DNA of 64,000 nt, taken from the NCBI GenBank assembly GCA_020205615.1, contig CM035152.1, positions 155,171,669 through 155,235,668 of the forward strand, given 5' to 3'. This DNA comes from Panax quinquefolius. Its lineage: Eukaryota > Streptophyta > Magnoliopsida > Apiales > Araliaceae. The translations under genes were made by a program, and so were the position numbers. This document shows, one piece after another, positions 36,451 through 47,792 of the stretch (the stretch's first letter is position 1; every line of letters starts with the position of its first letter). The notes under the pieces are model-generated. The model was not told the origin of the DNA, ran no database searches, and saw only the letters and a program-made list of their open reading frames with translations.

Positions 36451-37440
36451 GTTATCACCTCATTCGGATTCCTTACTTTTTAGGAGGTTACGACAAACGC
36501 TCTCCCTTGAACTACCGGTTTTGTCTTGTCTGGGACACCCTTTGATGCCTCCATCCCAGCTAGACTTGACTTTGGTGCACAAAAAAACTGGGCTAGGTGA
36601 CCTTCTTTTCCACAATTGTAACACGCTTTGGACTGCATCGCGCAGTTTGGACTGATGTGTCCTTCCCCTCCACATTTGTAATATACGACCAGTGGTCGTT
36701 ATCCTTCCTTAAAAACAGGTGCTAGTGCTGATGTCTTTCCATCATTGTTGAATCTCCTCTTCTTGAAATGTCCACTCTTATTGTCATGGCCATGATTACT
36801 ACCAAAGTGATTACCATTTCTGGCATGTTGATTCCCTCCACGCTTATTGTCACCGCTTCGATGACTACTACCGCTGGTGTTATCGACTTGTCGACTGCTC
36901 TCTCTTGGTTGGGTTGACTCATTATCTCGCTCCAATAATTGAGCCCTATTCACAACATCTGAATACAAACACAGTTTGTGAGAAATTAGGTATTGACGTA
37001 TCTCGGGTTTTAAACCTCTTAGAAACATCCGCGTCATTCTCTCCTTATTATCAACCAAGTGGGACGCAAACCGAGATAACTCAGAAAACTTAGCTTCGTA
37101 CTATGCCATGGTCATATTGTTTTGCTCAAGTTTGATGAACTCTACCTCCTTCATGTGATGAATACTTTCAAGAAAGTACTTGTCGTTGAACAGCTCTCGG
37201 AACTTCTCCCAAGATATTTTGAGTGCGGCAGTTTGAGTACGCTTTACAGATTCCCAAGAGTAATCTGCCTCTGCTCGCAACATGAAGGTGGCAAAGGGAA
37301 CCTTTTGCTCCTCGAAGCATCCCAAGACATCAAATATCTTGTTCATCTGCTTTATCCACATCTCCGCCTTAAGTGGTTTGGCTCTCCAAAAAAACTTCTG
37401 GTCCCAGCTCCTTGAAGCGCTTAGCGGTGGCCGTCAGAGA
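36451..37440 (-). pseudogene. element B gag, N-terminally truncated
   Basis: Contains two zinc knuckles near 36560-36680. The first reads [14 protein letters not shown], with Tyr for the first Cys. The second reads [15 protein letters not shown], with one extra residue before the last Cys. Capsid motifs lie at 36699-37058 (TRMFLRGLKPEIRQYLISHK, VVNRAQLLERDN) and 37101-37361 (KIFDVLGCFEEQKVPFATFM, FRELFNDKYF). The start of gag is missing: at about 37440 the sequence switches to the zinc-knuckle end of another gag. Confidence 0.85.
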
Positions 37441-37459
37441 GTTGTCGATGAGTACGCCT

Positions 37460-38604
37460 TTAGTGTCGTAGTCGTCCAGTTGGACTTGACTTTGCTCTTG
37501 GACAAAATCGGACCATGTGACCATCTTTTCCGCATGATTGAAACACACCTTGGAAGGTCAGTGAACAGTTTGGACTTATGTCCCCCTCCTCTCCATGATC
37601 TGTAACATCAAACTAGCGGTCGTTCTCCTCCCCTAGAATTTGTTGTTGGTCTTTGGTCTTCTTCTGCGATGTCTTTCCGTCATTGTTGAATCTCCTCTTT
37701 TGAAATTTCCACTGACTCACCTCTCCTATTGTCATGGCCATGATGACCACCCGAGTGGTTACTGCTTTTTGTCCGTATTTTCCCTCCTCATTTGGTTATC
37801 ATCGCTCAGATGATCACTTTGTCACCTTTAGTATGACCACAGTTGTGGTCCCTCGGTTGAACATACTCGTTATCACGCTCTAATATTTGAGCCCTATTTA
37901 CAACATCTAAATATAAAGAAAATTTATGAGAGATAAGATATTGTCGAATCTCGGGTTTTAGACCTCTCAGAAACATCCGCGTCATACGTTCCTCATTTTC
38001 TACCAAATGAGGTGCAAACCTGGATAACTCATGAACTTTGCCTCGTCTTTGGGACCGGTCATGTTGTTCTGCTCGGTCTAATAAACTCTACCTCCTTCAT
38101 ATGACGAATACTTTCAGGAAAGTAATTGTCATTGAACAGTTTCTGAACTTTTTCCCAAGACATGTTGAGTGCAGCTGGCTGGGTACGCTTCACAGATTCC
38201 CACTAATAATCTGTCTCACCACGAAACATAAAGGTGGCGAATGGAACCTTCTGTTCCTCCGTGCAGCCCAAGACATCGAATATCTTGGTCATTTGCTTAA
38301 CCCACGTTTCCGCCTTAATCGGATCGGGCCTTCCCCAGAAATCTGGTGGTCCCAACTCCTTGAACTGCTTGGCTGTGACAGACCGCGCGTTGCTATCATT
38401 TCCACCCGTATTTTATACACGAGTCTCCCTCGTCTGATTTTGCATGAACTGAAAAAAGCTTCTAAACATCGCATCATTCATCGTTTGCTCGGTAGTGTTG
38501 TTTACAGGAGGAATATTGCCTTCTTGTTGCACGTTCTCTTGGTTGGTAATCAAAGGTTGTTCCACAGTCTCACAGACTCCATTGTTAACGTTCTCAGCTG
38601 CCAT
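37460..38604 (-). pseudogene. element D gag, second copy
   Basis: Starts at ATG 38602-38604 (MAAENVNNGVCETVEQPL), the best-preserved Tekay gag start in the window. Then NDAMFRSFFQFMQNQ, capsid parts near 38050-38350, TRMFLRGLKPEIRQYLISHK at 37806-38006 and a damaged zinc-knuckle zone at 37470-37620. It differs from the B copy at many residues (for example VNRAQILERDNEYVQ versus VNRAQLLERDNESTQ), so it comes from a different element. It ends at the junction with B; no D pol follows. Confidence 0.85.
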
Positions 38605-38791
38605 TCTTAAAAACTGCCATAAAACATGGGTTAATTAAACAAATTAACATATCACATAATATCTACATATTATGACCGACCAACAAATAAGCTTAGGTAG
38701 GACGCACTAGCGAAGGATTTACTCATCTCTCCCCTCCTAGTTCTATTCCCCGATCTCCGCCAGAGACCATATCCCTAAGCTCGATACTAAC
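38605..38791 (-). promoter_or_regulatory. leader and primer binding site of element D
   Basis: Untranslated leader between the D LTR and gag start. Primer site at 38779-38789 reads TAGTATCGAGC on the minus strand, one change from TGGTATCGAGC. The leader matches those of A, C and E (CTTAGGTAGGAC, CTAGCGAAGGATTTACTC). Confidence 0.75.
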
Positions 38792-41286
38792 TGTGATGCC
38801 CCCAAAATAGGTATACAACACCCATTCGAGTCGCCAAATACATGGTACGAAAAACAACTACAACTTTATTATTACAATTGTCGGTACAATAATGACGACA
38901 ACACATACCGTGAGTTTAAATACAAATATTGTCTTACTGACAATATCCACACCCAAATAAAGTCTTCATTACAATTATTGATGTACTATTTTAAAAAATA
39001 GTAAGGATCATTAAAACAACTGCTTCTAGGACCATCACTCTATACCCCGATCGGGTTCTCGCTATGTTCTCGCTTCTACGAGAAGAAAAATGGAACAAAA
39101 AGGAAAAGGGTGAGCTCAACTAGCCCAGTAAAGAATATTATGACTAAGATAATATACAACAAATTATCCTTAGTCTTCAACAGGGAAAGATCTGATAGAA
39201 TATAATCGACAATAAGTTTTAGATCAACAACTGCAGCGGAAACAACAATTCATTAGAAGAGTTAAGTAGAGAATGAAATCTACTATCATCTATGTATTTA
39301 AAATTCCATCATCAATATTTTATCCCTGTAACATCAATCAATATACATCTTTGTACTACGGACAAAGATATTCATTTGTATCACCAGTTGGTCATGTTCA
39401 TCTCAACACCTATTCATCTTTGCACTACGAGCCAAAGATATTCATCAGGTAATCATTCATCTTTGCACTACATGCCAAAGATATTCATCAAGTACCACCA
39501 TTAAGGACTGGGGATGATGAAAAACATTTTAGATAACGAATCCGAAGAAGATGTAAGGACAAATATTAGGGATTCGTATTTTGGTTTATCCAAATTCAAT
39601 AATACTCCATAATAACCAAGTGTGAAGTAGAATTCAAAATAAAGATCAAAACATGGATCAATCAAAGATAGTAACCATAAAAGGCATCATCTGGGAGGAA
39701 AGAGAAAATTTCATTTTTCTATTGAATAGTGCCGTATTCGTGAATAATATCATATATCGTAAATAGTGTCGTATCGTGAATAGTAACCCCACACACAAAA
39801 GTTCCAAATTTGATTAAAAGTTCAAACCAATATTTCTAAGATAATGATATTAAAGAAAATAATATCATTTAAGAAGAAAATAACATCCCTTACTTGAAAT
39901 AATCAAGATTTTGAATGAAAGGTCGGAAGTGATCTTGAGTGAAACTTGTCTTGAACAACAACTCTCAAAGTATCTAAATACTCACAAAATACGCTCGATA
40001 ATATATAGAGAGAAAGAGAGAAAGCTTATGTTTCTGGTGTGATTTTCAATTCTAACTTAGCCTCTATTTATAGGAAAATGTTAGCCTACAAAGCGCATTT
40101 TGACCACTTTACGATGGCTTTACCTGCTACTATTGCCACCCACGACATTTAAAATAAAATTCAGCACAATTTTTCACCAACCACAAGTGGGGCCCACACA
40201 ATTCTAGAATTTTCCACCAAAATTATTTATAAACCTAATTTCCGAATCAGTCACCTCTAAAAATTCATAACAAATCATACGTTCATTTTTAACGGTTCAA
40301 AATTTGTGGACATATACACAACTTATATATGTTTAACATATCTAAAAATCACAACGATCCAACGGTCGGATTAAAAATTATAACTCACATGATATATCGT
40401 AAAATAATCTGATTTGATTTTTAATACCTCCATTCAAAAAAAATCTTGATAAAACACCTCAACATTACATCCTTCAATTATAACTACATAAAATAAATAA
40501 ATCCATCATTTATATCCACATCAAATAAATATTTTCTTATCATATAAATCAATAATTAATTATTCATAAATAATATTACAGAATCACAATTATGACAACC
40601 AGGCCGTTCACAGGAAAGAGGGGGCTTTCCAATAAGGATTTCTCCTTACTGGCGCGTAAAACCTCTCCTTAAACAGAACTTTCTAGACATTGCCAATAAT
40701 TTTATCTAATAATATTATTCAAATAATATGAATTATTGATCTGATAATGGGAAATACTATGCAGTGACAATTATTGAAACAATAATAATATAAAATATCA
40801 ACGCAGCAAATATTGAATCAATAAAATAAAGTATTGAACAGTAATTACTGTAACAATTATTGAGTATTGCCTTCTTACATAAGGATCAATAATTCAAAAA
40901 TATTGTGCAATACCGTGTGCTCCTGTGTGACCACGCATATTACTGTATTTTTAAGCACCGGGTATTCCAACAGTGTTAACGGTAACAACTACGTCGTTAT
41001 TTATAAAAACTCAAACTTGTCATTTTCTTCATCCGACAATTATTCTGTTATGAGGCCCACGAATGATCTAGCCATTCATCGTCTAATATTCCCCGAGAAC
41101 AAGAATATTCCATGACCAAACGAATATTCCCCGACAAAAAATGAATATTTTATAACCACTTGCTTATTTTGTAAAATTTGCACATTTCACCCATAATCAA
41201 AGTATTATATCAAATTAACTCCTTATTATTTCAAGATAATAAATAGAGAAAATTTAATTTTATTCATAATAATTTGGGGTCTTACA
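38792..41286 (-). repeat. LTR of element D (5' LTR in coding sense), type 1
   Basis: Starts TGTGATGCCCCC and ends GGTCTTACA. The block right of its TATA box (40065-40073) is like element A (GGGGCCCAC, CAACCACAAGTGGGGCCCAC). It has fewer minisatellite units than A. Immediately after it, type-2 LTR sequence starts at an internal point, so D ended inside B's 5' LTR. Its partner 3' LTR is not present. Confidence 0.85.
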
Positions 41287-43693
41287 TTTTTCATCAACTT
41301 TATCGCTGAGACTCAGCTTAATAAATAAAATTGAATCATCCCTGCATCACGGCCAAGGATATTCATGTAATCATAAATGATCATGATTATACCGAATAAT
41401 CCCTTGTCATAATCATACCAACAACTGTCCATCAATGAACTACATGCCAATGAGGACTTTCACCACATCATTCATCACATTATGGTCATGATTATACCGA
41501 ATAATACCTGGTCATAATCATACCAATTCCATCTATGCACGTAAGCCAAAGATGACTTTCATCACAATATAAGCATGAGGATGATGACAATGACATAATA
41601 ATTCAATAAAATAAGTTCAAGGATAAATTTTAAAGATTTATAATTTTAATTTATCCAAAAATCAATAACGTCCAAATTATCAACATGATACTTCTTTGTG
41701 GTGTAAAATTTAAGAATACTCAGATGAATATTTCCATAAAAGGATACTGGATGAAGCGCAAATATCCAGGATATTCTACTAATTTTATGAAGTATATAAG
41801 CCAAAACTTTAACCAACTGAGTATAATAGAATATATGAAACTGCAAATGGATTTTCACCCACCATGCGGTAATCCACGTAGACAGATCATTTCAATAGAA
41901 TAACATAGAATGGAATAACAGAAGAATTCACCATGCATGTGATAGACCGCACAGACAGGTTATTCCCAACAGAATAATAAAGAATGGAACCAGGTCATGC
42001 GTAATCCACACAGATAGGATATTCCAACAAAAAAATAAAGAATGGAACCAGGTCATGCGTAATCCGCACAGATTGGATATTCCAACAGAATAATAAAGAA
42101 TGGAACTAGGTCATGCGTAATCCGCACAGACAGGATATTCCAATAGAATAATATAGAATGGAATAACAGAATTCATCGAGCGTGCGATAGAATCAGCATG
42201 ATGCGGGTTATTCCAACGAGAATAATAAAGAATGGAATAACGAAGAATTTTACCATGTATGCGGCACTTGGCATGTACAGGTTATTCAACATAATAATAA
42301 AGAATGGAATAACAACCCTTACGAGTATTGAAAGAAAATAACTCTCTTCATGAATACGAAAGAATAATACCCCTTACCTTAGAAGAAAACTGGATACTAG
42401 AATAGTGAGGTAGCAGACTTCTCTTCTTCTTTCTCTCTGTAATTTCTCTCTATAATAATTGCTTTATAGCTTTAGTGAATTGGTGAGAAATGAAGGAAGA
42501 ATGAGCTTCTATTTATAGGAAAATATTGTTTTGATAATTGCACGTTTTAGGGCTCAAAATATTACAGTATAATACCTTCCTATTTTTCTTCATTTTTAAT
42601 TTAGTCCTGCAAGTATTATCAAACTTGCACCACCTCCCCTAATAGAAAATAATGTGAATCAATAGTTCAATCATGTGAATCAATAGTTATAATCATGTGA
42701 AAATACAAATTACAGTATAATACCTTCAACTATACCTCCATTTTTAACTTAGTTATGCAAGTATTATCAATCCTACACCACCTCCCCTAATAGTACAAGA
42801 ATGTGAATCAATAGTACACACATGTGAACAAATAGTTATAATCATGTGAATTAATTAATAATAATTAATTGCTCATTTATCCGGTTAATTACCCGATTGG
42901 TCAATATAACCTTCAGACATCAATTATTATCGAAATAAATATCGATTTTCACTAACACTAATAATTTCAACACAATGGAACTATCCAATTCATCTTTAAT
43001 CAACACGAACTTATTCATCATTAATATTATAATTCACAATATTTAACAACCGAATCGTTCTTAGGAAAAGGGGCTTTTCCGATATGGATTTCTCTTATTG
43101 CGCCGCAATTAGGTGACCAAACCTCTCCTCGATGTAACTTCTAGACATTGTCGATATTGTAAATAATAATTTGAATAACTTTGTCGTCTCAATTATTGAT
43201 TTAATAATATAACATATTATACGGATGATCTTTGTGACAATAATTGAATCAATAATATGAGAGATATGATGCGGCAATTCTTGTAGTAATAATTGAGTAT
43301 AAGCGAGTGACTTCTTACGTAAGCATCAATAATCAATCTTCGTGTCTACTCTTATCAACCACGCCAGTATTCTTGTACTTTTACTACTAAGGTTAATTCA
43401 ACGGTTTTAACGGTAACACTTCCGTCGTTATTTTTATAAAAAGATAATTCTGTCATTTTCTTACTACTATAATACTTCCGTTGTGGGGTCCACCAATGAT
43501 TGTGACGTCGTACGAATATTCCCTGTTAAAATGAATATTCCCCGACCAATCGAATATTATATAACCACTTGCTTACTTTGCAAAATTTGTAAATATTACC
43601 CACAACTATAACATTATATCAAATTCACACCATAATATTCAAAAATATATTTTGAGAAAATTATTCTTTATTCATAAAAGTTGGGGTCTTACA
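41287..43693 (-). repeat. 5' LTR of element B, type 2, lacking its first 500 bp
   Basis: Starts TTTTTCATCAACTTTATCGC, which in the left LTR is at 17930. Collinear to the GGTCTTACA end. Includes a hairpin minisatellite at about 41900-42320 and a TATA box at 42510-42518. Missing 500 bp equals 17431-17929. TTTTT at the junction could be one half of a target duplication for D. Confidence 0.88.
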
Positions 43694-43944
43694 GCAACAA
43701 ATACTCAAATTCAGTCAATAAATAGGACATCAATCTAGTTTCATTTTACATAATAACTTCAAGTATGACCAACAAAATTTCAAGAATGTATTATTAAGGC
43801 TTTGCAAAATAGAACTCTCTTTATAAAACAGATGACTAGATGAGTATTTGTTTAACTGATATAATAAGTTGCTAAAATTATCAGAAATGGACAAATATAT
43901 TAATCCCCTAGCCTCCATTATTTCCTGCAATAGAGAAAATTAAA
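43694..43944. other. unassigned spacer between elements B and F
   Basis: About 250 bp that matches nothing else in the window. A minus-strand frame of 66 codons (43730-43930) has no recognisable motif. Could be flanking host DNA or the outermost part of element F's LTR. Confidence 0.4.
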
Positions 43945-44756
43945 TGAAAATACAATACAGAAAGGCACGTATCTCGCGCTAAGGTGTCAAAACTTTTGCA
44001 AGAGTGGCACGCCCCGCGCCCGAATAGCATTCCCCATGCCACCTTATCGTGCTAATACAGCACGGCCCGCACTAGGTCATCCGAGTCTCTGTCAGGGTGG
44101 CACACCCTGCGCCATTTCCAAGCCAAGACCAGCGTGCCCCGTGTCGTTAATCTGATAGGTCGGACACATTTTTCAAGGCAATGCGTTTTTGACCATATTT
44201 TCCTTGTTTGACTAGATTTCTTTCATATTTTTTAGGAACTTTTATATATTTAATAATTCTAATGTTTTTAGGATACTTTTAGATTGAATTTTATTTCCAA
44301 AACAAATGGTTGATTCTTTATGGGATTCTGGGGTTTTCTTAGTTAGTATAAATATGTCATATGAATGTAATTCATACAACATTCAATATTATTCAGATTT
44401 GTTTTATTTGTGAGATTATTCTCTACTTTGGTTCTTTGAAGAATTTCTAAGTAATTTCTTAGTTTATTCTTTGAGATTCAATTTGACTTAGCATACAACA
44501 ATACATAGTTATGTGTGGTGTCTTCTACCACATCAATCGTCGAGTGTGCCGAGGTTCCTGTTTCATTATAAACACGGGGTTTAGGCATCGTTGGTGCTCC
44601 ATTCAACGTAGATATCCTTGCTTGATCGATTGTACCAAGGTTCTCGTCTCAATATGGATGTTAGGTTAAGGTGTGGAGAGAGTTCCACCTTATCAACTGT
44701 GCTAGAAACGATCCGGACAACGACCACCTCACGCAAGCATGCCGTGGAGTCTATCA
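43945..44756 (+). repeat. 5' LTR of element F
   Basis: Collinear with 62457-63259: CGCGCTAAGGTGTCA, CCCCGCGCC, TTTAGGATACTTTTAGATTG, GAGTCTATCA end. A GC-rich stretch (43975-44160) stands out from the AT-rich surroundings. Left edge chosen at TGAAAATAC from alignment; uncertain by tens of bases. Confidence 0.8.
44347..44354 (+). promoter_or_regulatory. TATA box in 5' LTR of F
   Basis: TATAAATA in TTAGTTAGTATAAATATGTC; the same word is kept at 62847-62854 in the 3' LTR. Confidence 0.6.
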
Positions 44757-44758
44757 TT

Positions 44759-44770
44759 TGGTATCAAAGC
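44759..44770 (+). promoter_or_regulatory. primer binding site of F (tRNA-Met)
   Basis: TGGTATCAAAGC two bases after the LTR end CTATCA. Complementary to the 3' end of plant initiator tRNA-Met with little change. Confidence 0.85.
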
Positions 44771-45100
44771 TAAGTTCTAGCGAGTTACTTATCCTTTAAA
44801 TTTTTTTTGAAATTGTTGAGTAAAAAAAAGAGTATATAAAATTTTTTGAATTTTAAATTATTATTGGTTTCATGCTATTTTGAGATTTCATACCTTCTAT
44901 ATTTTGTTTCATGATAAGTTGTTTTTGGATTGATTGGTAAACTGAGAAATTTTGCTAGGTGAATTCAAAAAAAAGAACCTATTAGAGAGAATATTTATAG
45001 GAAAGAGGCTCAGTAGTGAGATTAATTGAGGGTAAAAGCCATTAATTGAGTGAACAAATGAGTGAAATCATTGATTCGAGTGAAACACATAAGGGAGTGG
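44771..45100 (+). other. leader of F up to the hAT insertion
   Basis: Untranslated sequence with AGTGA/GAGTGAAA repeats (45010-45090). It ends with GGGAGTGG (45093-45100), the left copy of the hAT target duplication. Confidence 0.6.
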
Positions 45101-46218
45101 TAGGACTGAGTCAAAAATGGGTATAATCAAAATATCGAACCGAATCGAAATAATTTAATTAAAATTTTCTGATAATTTGGTTATTTTTAACATTTCTGTT
45201 ATATCCAAAATTATTTACGATTTTCGGTTAGTTTATATGGGTTTCATTTTTGGGTTATTCGATTTAACTGAATAACTGAACAAAGCCTTGCACACAGGAC
45301 ACAACACTTAAAATAATAATATGACTTAGCACTCAGCCCACTACTAGCCCAGACTCTGAAGTCGGAACTCTTAATTCCTAAACCCAGATCTCGAACTCTC
45401 AAGTCTCAATCTCTATTCTCTCATCCCAAAGTTAGATCTCGAACTCGAAAGCAGGAACTCTCAAGTCTCAATCTCTCATCGGTCGACGGTCATCGGTGCA
45501 TTGCCTCATCGCCTTCGGCTGCCCTTCATCGGTCATCATCAGTCAATCTCGAAGACTCGAACTCTCGATCTCTCATCCAGTGACATCTTCAATTCTTTGA
45601 AAGTACTAATTTTGTATAGGTTGGTTTATTTTCTTCAAAGTACTAATTTTATATGTTATATATTTAGCTTTTGATTTTTTGAAAGTGCTACCACGGACTT
45701 CCAAATTTTGTTCCAATTGGCAATTGCATATCCATGATATGGTTGACTAGTTATATAACTTGATTGACCTATTTACAGTTCATGTTAATCTGCCTACTTT
45801 ACTACTTTCTTGTGGTGTAATTTGGTCGATGGAGTCATTTATCTCATAGAATAAATTACATAGTACTAGGGTCTTGCTACTGGGACTGCTACTAGTTTTG
45901 ATTCTAACCCCTTTCCCATTGTGAGTTTGTATTTCCTGCTTATTTGAGGTTAGTTGTACTTGCAATATTTTCACCCATTAGCTCTACTACTCTAGTTTAC
46001 TAGATATTGTAATTGAGATATTATTGATGTTGGTTATGAAATTCATTCATACTTATAATGATATCCCTCAATAGTAAGGACTTTAAAAAATAAAATAAAA
46101 TACCTTTTGAGTGGTTTTTTGATATTCTTGCATTTTTTTTCTTTTCTTTTCTGTGTCTTATTCTTTTTCATTATAAGGACATTGGAAACCACCAAATTCT
46201 GGGGGCTGTCATAACTCC

Positions 46219-46220
<2 letters not shown>

Positions 46221-46284
<64 letters not shown>
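46221..46284. repeat. (AC)n(AT)n microsatellite
   Basis: About 30 bp of AC repeats followed by about 34 bp of AT repeats, inside the hAT element. Length likely varies among individuals. Confidence 0.95.
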
Positions 46285-46287
<3 letters not shown>

Positions 46288-46567
46288 GAATGATTTTTAC
46301 TTGCAGTCTTTACTATAAATTAATTAAATGATGTATAATCCACAAGAAAAACTGCCTCACATTAAAAAGTATGAAATATATACAAATTTCTCCTTTATTT
46401 AACTTGTGAATGGTAATCCTACTTCCATGTTAAACAACTATTTTTCTAATTACAAAACTACTTCGACATTCCTAAAATCTGGTACTGTGTCTGATTTATG
46501 TGGTTTGCAGCTATTGTATTATGAAAGTTTGAGTTGATATAAAGCAACTAAAATTGTGAAGCCATAA

Positions 46568-46705
46568 ATGAGATTTCAATTATTTTCTACAAATGACATT
46601 CCATATGTAGGTATTACAGCACCTGTAATACCTCCTGCTGCTCTTGAACTTGGGGAAACAAATATGAAGGTCACAGGTGAGATAGTAGTTGTCTCACTAA
46701 AATAA
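46568..46705 (+). other. small exon-like frame inside the hAT element
   Basis: A 45-codon plus-strand frame starting MRFQLFSTNDIPYVGI and including PPAALELGETNMKVTG, then a stop. The sequence around 46608-46675 starts after TATGTAG and ends at ACAG|GTGAGA, resembling intron borders. It could be a captured gene piece or chance. Product unknown. Confidence 0.25.
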
Positions 46706-47792
46706 TCATTGACAATATTGATATATGAGCGTTGTATTTTCTAATTCACAGAATGTCTGTCCTCCAATTCCTTGTTTTCTTGTTCACATGGATAGAGGGA
46801 TTGTAGTTTAAACCTCCAGCTGCAGTAGTAGCATGGTTCAATGAAGAAGAATGTTGTTTAATTACTCAAAAAAATATGTAGTTTAAGCTAACAAGAGAAA
46901 ATGTTAATACTTGATTTTTGTGATGGGTCATTGGCACCTTGTGGCTTTGACATATTGTAGTGTTTTACCTGCAATAGCATTTTTAGTTTACTGTTTTACC
47001 ATTACAATGTTTATTTATAAATAAATAGATAAATAAATTTGATAGTTTAGATTAGCTTATCCCACGTGTTATTTATTGTTGGTAATATTTATATAAGGTA
47101 TATATAATAACATAAGGCGATTTTATATTGATATCACCTCTGATGCTTTTCATGCCAAAATGCATTGATCAATAGTTCAGTATTAGAAATTATTGTTATT
47201 GGGGTCAAAATTATTGTTGAATATTATGTGGAATTGCAACTGATGTAGTTTCTTTCTTTTTATTCATTGCAGTTTGTAACTATTGAGACTATGAGACTAT
47301 GAGGATTTAGGATTTAGACTTGTTGGTTGTTGTTGTTTGGACTTGGCTCAGTTGGCACGTGGCTGCATGTTGTATTGTTGTTGATTGCTCATTGTAGTTT
47401 GGAACTGTAGTCACTACTATTGTTGTTTATTGCCTGTTGGCTCAGTTGTCTATTGTTGCTTTTGATATGACGATCATTCATGTTTTTGTAATATGTCTTG
47501 ACACTTGATTGTTGCTACCTGCTGTTAATCTTTAGATATGTTGATTGTTTTTGTTAATCTTTAGACTTAATATCACTGTGTATTGTTAAGTTAGCCCAGA
47601 GTTGTTGTAAACTATTAAATTCGGTTATTCGGTTAACATGTATTTCGGTTAGTTGTTCAGATATTCAAAACAGTGTAATTTCAATTTTCGGTTATAATCA
47701 AAATGTTTATTCGGTTCGGATAATAACCGAATGCTCACTCCTAGGGAGTGGTGAGGAAACTGTTTTCTACTAACCCTTGCTTTGCAGGAAAT

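Larger units (their letters stand above)
17431..43693 (-). mobile_element. Ty3/gypsy Tekay/Del composite element B, interrupted and rearranged
   Basis: Left type-2 LTR (17431-20286), then PPT, integrase and part of RNase H (to 22243). The sequence resumes at 34972 with RNase H end, RT, PR and gag to about 37440, and ends with a 5'-truncated type-2 LTR (41287-43693). The gap 22244-34971 is a solo LTR (S) that carries element C. Between 37440 and 41286 lies part of another element (D). Flanks of B do not show a convincing duplication (CCAAC versus GCAAC), as expected if its left LTR is shared with a lost neighbour. Confidence 0.75.
45101..47743. mobile_element. hAT-superfamily transposon, non-autonomous or deleted
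   Basis: An exact 8-bp duplication GGGAGTGG flanks it at 45093-45100 and 47744-47751. Imperfect terminal inverted repeats: TAGGACTGAGTCA on the left and TAGGAGTGAGCAT on the right (reverse complement). Both ends carry subterminal ACCGAA/TTCGGTT words (45140-45270, 47615-47735), usual for plant hAT elements. No BED finger or dimerisation domain of a transposase is readable in 2.6 kb. It sits between F's leader and gag start. Confidence 0.88.

Noticed and set aside
38038..38610. A 190-residue plus-strand frame
   Set aside because: Antisense to D's gag; the minus strand carries the recognisable capsid motifs.
17426..43698. CCAAC/GCAAC as the target duplication of B
   Set aside because: The left five bases belong to the conserved primer-site junction of a Tekay leader, so the similarity is probably chance.
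46043..46252. Minus-strand frame with CVCVCV run
   Set aside because: It is the translation of the (AC)n microsatellite.
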